Origin: Rhabdophis nuchalis
Taxonomy: Eukaryota; Chordata; Lepidosauria; Squamata; Natricidae
Length of the DNA: 64,000 bases
NCBI GenBank assembly: GCA_039707465.1
Contig: CM077643.1
Location: 44,210,605-44,274,604, forward strand
Direction of reading: 5' to 3'
The notes under the pieces were generated by a model that saw only the letters and a list, made by a program, of their open reading frames with translations, made no database searches and had not been told where the DNA came from. The position numbers and the translations under genes are program-made. Numbering within the stretch: position 1 is the first letter of the stretch; each line of letters opens with the position of its first letter. Positions 28,001 to 38,800 of the stretch are shown in pieces.

Positions 28001-31000
28001 ACGAATTAAACCCAACTTTAATTATCCTCTACAGCTTCTGTAATTATCCAACTTTACATAAAAATACAACTTTAATTATCCTTTGCATAAATAATTTCAT
28101 GTATTTCTACTAGAATTCTCACTGATAATTTTCTAACACTTTCAGTATAAGCGCAATAGTTCCTTTGCTGTTTGAGTGTATTGGATTGCTTACTTAATTA
28201 GTAGGCATGGGCTAAGAAGTGGACTAAGGAGCAGTTTGCAAATAATGAGATCACAGGATTTATCCTACAAAGAATCAATTGTTAGCTGCAGCAAAGAGCT
28301 GCAATATAGACGTAGGATACATTTCTATGAGGAGAAAAATCCCCCTCAACATCTTGCATTGGATGAGAGGGTAAAAATCTCTTTAAGAGATTTTCCTAAA
28401 GAATTCAAAAATGTTCCATGGTTTAAGAAGGTCATCCAGCAACTGGGGTGAGAAATTTGACTGTAGGAGTCAGAGAGAAATGTGCTTTGTAAGCTACATA
28501 AAGGGGAAAAAATCAGTCAGATATTATAGTGCTAGTAGACATTTTAAAATTTAAAAAGAGAAAACTATTTTTGAAGAATAAACAAAAAATGGATTCTAGG
28601 ATCCAGGATATTCTTCCCCTGACAAATAATGTATGATAAACAGAATAAATATGCATACAGTGAAGAGGTGTACAATTTTTGGTGGTTAAGAACTTGCTAT
28701 GAAAAAGGAAAAAGGTCTTTAAATGGTACGATAGAGTCCAAAAGCAAAAACTCTGCCACACATCTGAAGTTTACTTAGTTAGAAAGGGTCAGGCTAACAT
28801 TGTAATAAGAAATTTCCATAGTAGGGACAGGATCAAAAGCAGGTATCTAAACTATCAGATTCTTCTCATATACCAAGTACGTAGATACTTCAGTATCGAC
28901 TTCTAACAAATTAGGTATCCTTCTGTATACTACAAAAAGTCACTAGTATCTTTTTCTCATTTTACAATTTGTCTCTTTTTTCATAGCCAGGGTATTTGTT
29001 TTATCTCATATCACAAATCGTATTTCAGGGGGCCCTCCCCCATGCTTGGAACCTATGTATTAAATAACTACTGTTACTGTAACAACAGAAACAGATCATA
29101 AATATGACTGATAATAGGAGCTGATTGTTCTGACCTTCTGAGATTTACTTATTTATGAACTGTTTATCATGACTTTATTTGGGGTCAGTTCAATGTTGCT
29201 ACCCTCTATGTTCCCAACAACAATGCTGTGAGGTGTATTGGTATAAGAAGGAGTGTCTGGCCCAAAGTCACTTAGCCAGCTTTCATTCCTAAGAGAGGAC
29301 TAAAATGGCACCCCAATTTCTAGCCCAATCCTTTATCTACAGCCTGAGAGATTCCTTTCCATATTTATGCTGCTTGATCTGATTGCATCAAAGTAGAAAA
29401 ACCTTAATGATGCTTCATGCCTCCAAGCAGATGTTCCACAGTGTTTATTTGAATCTTGTTGCAAATTACTTTGTTTCAATCTGCTCTAATTTGTTAATCA
29501 TCTAAATACCGGTAGCCTCTGTACAGTATCTTCTACCTGGAGACAGGTTGCTTGTTATTAATGTGTGTTAAGCTGCAAGCATGATAATTAAAATAGGAAT
29601 CTTTCTGTTTTAGCTTTTTAAAAGACTTGGCTCTTTGTTTATTTAAATGCTACATTTAAAAGCTACTATTCCATTAAATGTGGAGGGCGGAACTGATTGC
29701 TCTTCATTGCTTTTACTGTCCTATTCAATTGGCCATAAAATTTGCACTTAAATATAAGCAGAAATATAGAAACTAACTATACAGAATAGTTTTTAAATGA
29801 TTTTTTTCACCTCTCTGTGTTTCTTTTCCTCACACTTTTAAAACAGCTGGTAAAAGGCCTTCAGCAAGAGATGAATCGTTTGTACACACTTTTCTGTTCC
29901 CGGAATCCAGAATTTACAGAAAAAGATGGGAAAGTGTCTATTGTATCACATTCTTTAGGGTGTGTGATTACGTATGATATCATGACAGGATGGAATCCAG
30001 TCAGGCTCTATGAACAGCTACTTGAGAAGGAATATGATGTTCTCGAGCACTCTTGGATGACCTATGAGGAGCAGCGCTTGCTAGAAGAGTTTTACATAAC
30101 CAAGAAACAGTAAGAAAATATCCTTGAATTAAAAGAGATCCCTGGCATGAAGAAAATGCATGAGTAGATTCAGCACCATTTTGAGAAAACAGGATAGGTT
30201 TGATACATAGGCAGATCCTAGCTCAGCTGTGCCTTTGTAAAATAAATATTGGACATTTCTATCCATGATTTTTTTTTTTAGACTACACTGGCAGAGGTAA
30301 TGTAATGATGCATGCAGCTCTTAGTGGCCTTCAGTCTACAATAAGGCCTTTTAGGAAGGTCAGGGACATTTCTTAATGATCATTCAGTTCTTAACTAGGG
30401 GATGGGCCAGATGGACCATGGGGGAAAAGGATGGGTTTTTTTTTTGTCTCCTCTGTTTTCCTAAATAAAATGTCTTCTTTTCCACTGTTGCCATATACAG
30501 TATGTGGAAAATAGCAAATTCAAATAGAATGGACTGGGTGTTCTAATTAAAAGTGTTCATCCCAGTGTTAATTTTCTCCTAGGCTGAAGGAGATAGAAGA
30601 TAGATTGCATGGACTAAAGACATCAACTGTAGCCAAAACACCTGCCTTAAAATTCAAGGTATGAATAGATAAGGAATGTCTTTTCTTTCTGATAGGTCAC
30701 TTTTAACAAGCTGGTCAACTCTTATTTTTTAACCAATTCTACATTCAACTTAGATAAATCTACAAATATGTTTTCTATATACAAAACTTCTTAATTCAAA
30801 TATTACCAGGAAATGGATTATTTTCAAACAAAAAAAGTACTGTTGTCCTTATTATATAACAGAGGATAGGAGGAAATAATTAAGATGGTGCAGGGTGTGG
30901 CACCGGTTGACCTGAGTCAGGCTAGGTTTTGGCTGTACATCATGAATTGTTTTCAATATGTGCACTCCCAGTGAAAAGAAGTGCAAATTTGGATACTATT

Positions 31001-32753
31001 TTTGCCTCAAGAGTTTTCTGTCCCTGCAACATTAAAAGATACATCACTGAAAATAGTGTGAATTTACCTTTTCCTCTCCAGTTTTATTCTCCCTTGTCAT
31101 CTCAATCCAGCTAGCAGTTCATATGTTTTTTTTATAAAATCATTTTTTAAAAATGCAGATTATACAAAGGAATATGAGCATAATAGGAAGCTGGCATCTA
31201 TTACTGTCAACCAATCAGTATATCTGCAAGTTGTGATCAGATTGTTTTGAAGAAGTCACATCTCTGATATTGAACACAGCTTAATAACTTAATAGCTTAA
31301 TTTTATGAGAAATTACTGTACAACAATTATATTTGGTATTGGACTTTTTAAAAAGATCTTCCGCCACTGTATCCTGGCATATACTCTAGGACGTTGGATT
31401 TTGAACATTTTAAAACATATTTGTTGTTCATCTTCTGGCAGCCTTGCATGGTAACCCACAGAGGAAACACACCCAGATGAGCCACAGTTCTACTTTATTG
31501 TAAGGTTACAACAACAGAATCTTGCAAGTCTAAAAGTACATTTCTCCCCTGTTGCCTTTAGAGCCCAAGAAATTAGGGAGGGTCCCTTCTTGGATATTTG
31601 CCACACCCAGTTTCCTGCTGCAGTTTAAGCTGCCTCTTATTTGTTTATTTATTCAGTTTCTATAGCCACTCCTCTCAGGCAACTGACTCTGGACCACGGG
31701 TGGGTTGCTGTGCATGCACAGAACATGAAAAAATGATTAAAAACCAAGGTGGAAACAGCAGCAGTAACCAGGGAACCAGTTCGGGGGCATGGCCAGCCTT
31801 CCGCCCCTACCGGTTGGGCAACCCAGTCCCAATTTCCACTACTGGTTTGATCGAACCGGTGTGAACCGGTAGCAACCCACTTCTGCTCTGGACTGTAAAC
31901 AATCATAAGAGCAGTTAGAACCAAGTGCAAACACAACATATAAATGTATGCTTCTGTCTATCAGCTGCAAAAAGGTATAACTATCAATATAACCAGGAAA
32001 TGGGGCCCTTAACATTGTCCTTCCCTCATACCACTATATCTTCCTTGAAGTTTTTGTTAAGGAAAAAAATACTATAGCTTTCCTACGCACAGTCACTCAT
32101 GCGCTCGTGACATCCCGACTGGACTATTGTAACTCTCTCTACATGGGGCTCCCCTTGAGGTGCACCCGGAGACTTCAGCTAGTCCAGAATGCAGCCGCGC
32201 GAGCAATTATGGGTACCGCTAGGTTTACCCATGTAACACCGCTCTTGCGCGAGCTGCACTGGCTACCTGTCGTCTTCCGGGTGCGCTTCAAGGTGTTAAT
32301 TATCATCTTTAAAGCGCTCCATGGCTCGGGACCTAGCTATCTGCGGGATCGGATCCTGCCTCATACATCCTCGCGGCCGATTCGCTCCCACAGAGAGGGA
32401 CTTCTCCGGGTGCCGTCCACTAGACACTGTCAGCGGGTGACACCCAGGGGAAGGGCTATCTCTGTGGCGGGCCCGGCCCTCTGGAACGACCTCCCCCCCG
32501 GATATCAGGACGACCACGGACCTCCGCTCCTTCCGTCTTAAATTAAAGACTCACTTTTTCTGTCTGGCCGGCCTAGGATGAGTCTCTCTGCCTCTGGGGT
32601 TTTATGGGGAATTAGTATTATTAGTTTTAATGGGAATTTTAGCGCAGGTTATATTTAATTTGTTTTTAGAATTGTTGTATGTATTTGGTTTTTATTCTAC
32701 CTGTGCACCGCCCCGAGTCCCTGTGGGGAGAGGGTGCGGTTTTACAAATTAAA

Positions 32754-32833
<80 letters not shown>

Positions 32834-35800
32834 ATTGCAGTTAAGTAGTGGCTACAACCTCCTTAATTTCCCATATGGTCACAGAGAAGCAGATTTCTGT
32901 TCTGCTTTGGGAATATTCTGAACAGTTCTTTTTAAGCACCCAAGTTTCCCCAACCTTTCCTGCAATGCTTCTTTTAATTGAAATGTTCTCGGGGGAGGGG
33001 GGGAATCAAAACCACACTGTAGTATTTTTGTAACACAGCTTTCTTTCTGGTTATCATGTAACACAAAAAGATTATTAATTCATTATTAAACTGTGGCTTT
33101 TCTCAATTTGTATTGTTTCTCAAGGCAATGAGATCACAGCTCTTCTTCCTTACCTCAAAGTTTCCTGCTATTTGCTAGACCAGCTGCCTATTACTCTGCC
33201 TGTTAATATCAAATGAAATGTTTCCATAGGTGGACAATTTCTTCTGTATGGGATCTCCATTAGCAGTGTTTTTGGCCTTGCGTGGCATCCGTCCAGGAAA
33301 CAGTGGAAGTCAAGACCACATTCTACCCAGAAAAATTTGTAACCGGTTGCTAAACATTTTTCATCCAACAGATCCAGTGGTGAGTGTTAGTATAGTAGCA
33401 AGCTTTCACAGAACAGAGGCAACTATCATGGAGCAAGATGAAGTAGTCCCTCAGATAGCAAAATGTTGATGCCATTAAAATGGCAATTAGGCCATAGTAC
33501 ATCAGGATTTTTTTCTAAGGGAGAAAAAATTGAAGGATTCCTTTGTTGGAAGTCCTGAAGAGAAAAACAATTCAAGATGGTTGGGAAATTCTGAAAGATG
33601 AGGTAATTAAGGCCCAAACACAAACAACACCAAAGAGAAAGAAAAATGGGAAAGAACTAATGAGACCAATATGGTGGCATAAAGAGTTTTCTGAGAAATA
33701 GAGAAACAAAACATGGAATTTAAACTTGGAAAGAGGGAATCATAAAAAAGCCAAACCTGAGAAAATAGTTTAAACTCTTAAAACCTATTAAACGTTTTAG
33801 AAAGGCTAATGCTAAGAATTAATTGAATCTTGCAATTAAGCCCTTTTTTAAAAGAAAATGATCATATGGGCAGAACATGAAGAATGTGAGGGAAATTGTC
33901 CGTCTGCTGTTTGGAGAAGACTGAACTGCTTAATTCTTACTTTGTATTTGTCTTTTCATAAAAAGAAAAATGGTTCAGCTTCAGAATTGGGGCAGAAGAG
34001 ACATGCAGTCGAAGTAGGCCAGGAATTTGTGAGAGAACACCTAGCTGCTTTGAATAAATTCAAGTCTAATAGCCTGGATGGATTACATCCCAGGATGCTA
34101 AAGAAACTGGCAGACGTGATTTCAGAACTGGAAAAGATAATGTTGTTGCAGTTTTATGAAACGTTTAAAAAGTGGCCCAGAACACAGCCCAATCAGCTTG
34201 ACACCTTAGTATCTGGGAAAATCTGAGAAAGGTAGATCAAGTAGTGAGTTTGCAAGCATTTAGACAGGAACAGAGTGATTACTAGAATCCTGTATTATTT
34301 GTTAAAAATAGGTTGTGCTAAACAGATTTCATTACATTTTTTCACAAAATAACTAGATTAGTAAGCTAAGAGAATGTTATGGATGAAGTATACTTAGACT
34401 GTAGCAAAGAATTTGGTAAACTGGACGATGGCCATTTTTAATAAAATGGAACAGTATGGGATGGATGGCCCCATTACAGATGAATTCAGAGTTGAGGAAT
34501 TTGAAGATAATGTACAATCACAGATATATAAGCTTTTTTTAAAAATTGGATATCGCAGGCTACCAAGTAATTGTCATAGCTCATTTCTAGTTGAACTTGG
34601 CAGAAACATTTTCCTTAATGAACTCAGTCACACAAAATAGCTTTTTTAAATTAAGTTCTGTAAAGGGACTTCCATATAAACTATTGTTCTAACACATAAT
34701 ATGTGTCTTGACCTTCAGTCTTTCTTTAGGGTCTGTTATTTCTTGTTTTTGTTTTCTTTGTCATGGGCTATATATTTATTTATGTATTTATTATCAAATT
34801 TATAGCCACCTAACTCAATAACTCAAATATGAAAGAAAGTATGAAGAAATATCTAAACATCAGAAACATCAACTGCATGAACTAGATGTATTATATAAGT
34901 AGAAAATGGCATTTTTGTTTTCATAGATGTGGGATGGTGGTTTTAGAAATGATAATAGAAAACAATTTATTCAAAAACTTACTTTATCTTTAATGCACTA
35001 GTATCCTTAGCAAAACTTTACAAAGCAAATTGCTCATGATTTCCATGTATATTGCTGATGTTTCTTGGCCATGTGCAAATGCGCTACCAAATCAGCATAT
35101 GTTGTTAATTTTAAATCAATGTGTAGAACAAGTTAATGAAAAAATATTTTCAATTCCAATATAAGCAAAAATGATTGTTTGTATAGAGTTCAGATGAAGC
35201 TGCAGTACAGTAATGATTTTTTTTTCTAGGCAGCAGGATCTTTAGATCAGTCATATTACGAATGAAGGCAAATATATATGTCCCAGGATAATGTTGCAGG
35301 ATCCAATCTTGGACTCTCTCTGGGACCAGAGGTTTAATCTTCTAATTTTTTGGACTCATGCTAGAGCCCATCAGGGAACTTCTCTGTAACGTGCTGGTTG
35401 TTTGTATCACCACATAAATAGTACGTACAGAATAGGGAGAAGTTTCCTGAAGATGGGCTCCAGCCCAAATCTGAAAACTCAGAAGACCGAACCTCTGTTC
35501 CCAGTGACCAACCAAGATTGGATTCAGCATCAGTCATATTGTTTTAAACTTTAAATGGAGGTGAAGAGAGAAGGAACAAACATTTAAGTGATAAATGGGT
35601 AGATATTTGACCAGACGAAGACTGGATATAACTGAAATGTTCCCTGTTCAGTTTCTTTCTCTGTCTTCTTATTTGCAGGCCTATAGACTAGAACCTTTAA
35701 TTCTGAAGCACTACAGTAATATTTCTCCTGTGCAAATACATTGGTATAATACCACAAATCCACTACCTTACGAACACATGAAGCCAAGCTTTCTCAATCC

Positions 35801-38800
35801 AGCAAAAGAATCTACCTCTGTTTCTGACCCTGAATCTCTCACAACATTGCCCAGTCCAACAACATCCCCTGTCATGTCTCGGCGGCATTATGGGGAGTCC
35901 ATAACAAATATAGGCAAAGCAAGCATATTGGGTAACTATTAAACCTTTATTTGTTGGTAGCGTTTGTCTTCCTCTAAAGCAGTGGTTCTTAAATTGAGGA
36001 GAATTTAGGCATTATCCTGAAAATAAAGAAGCAATATGCAATTGCTTATTTATGAGTCAAAATCCAGTTTGCGATTGCTGCTCTGAAGAGCAGACTGTTT
36101 TGGGTGTTTTTGTTGTTGTTTGTTTTTGTGACGTAATGACATTTTCCTGCAATTGAGTCAAACAGTTTTAAAACCCTCCGCTCTAAAAAATAGAATTCCT
36201 GGAGCCATGAGGCTTATAGTGACATTGGACCAGTCATTGGTTAATCTACTTCACAGAAATGATAGAGGAAGCATAAGCACAAGGTACAGATAATTTAGAT
36301 TTCCTAGTATGGTCTTCTTTGATATTTTTCCCTTTTCAAAAGGAATAAATTAATTAAAAAATGAAAATGTGACAGAAGAAATGTGTTTCTATAAATGGTG
36401 CTGCAAGGAAGCATAAATGTTTACAGTAATCATAATATTTAGTTAATCCTCATTTAGTGACTGCCTTATACAGCAACCATTCACAGTTCGGACAGTAATG
36501 CAAAAGTAAATTTGCAAAATGTCCTCACATTTATGACTTTTGCACATCTAAAGCAAAGGAAAGCTGCAGTAAGACGATAAGCACACTTTGCAACCACTTC
36601 GCTTAACAACCAAGTTCTTGTCCCAATTGTGGTTGCTAAATGAAGACTACCTATGTTACATTTCAGACTCACTCTTCCATCATGAGTTCATAATCCTATA
36701 TAGAATATTGAAATTTGAAATATTGCTCTGTGGGGCAGTGGATAGTACTTTAGAATCATTTGGGCTAAAGGCCCTGTCCCATAGATCAGGGGTCCCCAAC
36801 CCCCGGGCCGCGGACCGGTGCCGGTCCGTGGCTGGATGGGAGCCGGGCCGCAAGGCTAGAGAGGAGGAGGGAGGGAGGCGGGGGCTGCCCCCTGAGCAGA
36901 GCGCGCAGGAGAACGCAGGCGCGGCTGTTCGCACCGTTGGAGTGTGACTCTTCCTCCACCCTCGTCGACGGAGGGACTCCTGGACGCCGCCGGACCGGCC
37001 ACCGATTCCCTCCCCTTCTGGCATGCCGGCCACTCGTTTTCATCCAGGGACTGCGGAGGCTCTGCGGGCTGGGGTGGGAACTGGCGGGTTGCTCCGGCGC
37101 CGCAAGGAGTCCCTCCATCGACGAGGGTGGAGGAAGAGCCCCCACCATCCTCCTGCGTTCTCCCGCGCGCTCTTCCCAATGGGCTGCCCCCCCTCCCTCC
37201 TCCTCCTCTCCAGCCCGGCTCCTATCCAGCCACGGAGCCTGACCGAGCGAACGAGCGACCAAGCCTGGCAGGCGGGATGAGGAGGCTGGGGGCGGGGGGA
37301 CGGGGGGACGATGACGACGACAGACACACATAAAGAGACAGAGGGAGGGAGGGAGAGAAAGATAGACAGAGACACAGAAGGAGTGATTGAATGAATGCAA
37401 GACAGACAGACACACGCACACACACACACACAGTGACAGAAATGGGCGGATGAAGGAGAGACACAAAGAGAGAAAGAAAGAAAAAAGTGGGAGAGAAAGA
37501 GACAGAAAGGAAAGAGACAGGAAAAGATACAGAAAGAGGGAAAGAGAAAAAGAAAGAGAAAGAAATAGAGAGAAAGGGAAAGAGAGAAAGAAAGAAATAG
37601 CGAGAGAGAAAAAGAGAGACAGAGACAAAGAAAGAGAAAGAAAGAAAGAGAGAGAGAGAAAGAAAGAAAGAACTTATGACCACAGTTGAGGCCAAAAGTT
37701 TGGTTGCTAACCAAGACCGTTGTTAAGTGAGTTTCACATTTTCAAAGTTGGCCACGCCCACCCAGTCACATGACTGCTGAGCCCCTCAGCCGGTCCGCAG
37801 AATTTTCTTTAAAATGAAACCGGTCCCTGGTGAAAAAAAGGTTGGGGACCCCTGCCATAGATGACTCTTATACTACTCAGTCCCACATCATGTCATGATT
37901 CCACTAAGTGAGGAAAGGGTTTATGATAGGCATCCAGTTTTGGTCACCACAGTATAAAAAATGTTGAGACTCTAGAAAAAGTGCAGAGAAGAGCAATAAC
38001 TGTTGGGGGACTAGAGGAAAAACACATGAAGAACGATTGCAGGAACTGCGTATGCCTAGTGTCTAACAAAGATAAGGACTAGGAGTGACATGATAGCACT
38101 CTTCCAATATTTGAGGAGCTGCCTCAGAGAAAGAGGGGGTCAATCTATTATCAAAAGCATCTGATGACAGAGCAAGAAGCAATGGATGGAATACTAACCA
38201 AGGCTTGAACAGGTTGAAGTCAATGGGATTAGCACAACTCTGTCATAAATCCTGGATCCTACCCCAAATAAACAAGTAACAATTTAGTTGGTTGTAAATG
38301 GATTGTACATCACAGAGCTTAGAGTTTGCTAATACATGGGCATTAACAGGTACAGCGGACGGTTCCAATGGATGCATTTTAATGAAGTAGGGATCCTGGG
38401 AATACAGTAACTGAGAATGACACCTCTAGTTTCAGGGTAAAACTATCCACGTGGGGGCAGCAGAGACAAAAGGGAAAAAACCTCAGTGTTATAGTCCTTA
38501 AGGGTGAATAACTGCAGTTTCAGTGACACTATTTTAATCAAATACTTCTGTACGCATGATGAAGGAAAGCTCTGGGATGGCAATGGACAAAAAAAACCCG
38601 GAACACCGGTATTACAATCAGTCTGTGAAAAAATAGTCATAAAATGTGGACGCTGGTCAGTTATACTAGAAGTTAAAGTGGTATGTAGAGAAAACCTGTG
38701 ATTTCTGTTAACAGGGAGCAGTTGTGAACTTATCATCTAACTTGTCACTAATCCCAGAATGCTGTGACTGCAGAATAACGTGTCTTGCTTTACTGTGCTA

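Noticed and set aside
32752..32832. CRISPR-like or functional tandem repeat
   Set aside because: Simple (ATT)n directly at a LINE tail; eukaryotic context.
36786..37714. Long minus-strand frames of up to 280 codons rich in Ser, Leu and Phe
   Set aside because: They are translations of the polypurine tract in a hAT element; overlapping frames on both strands are equally open.
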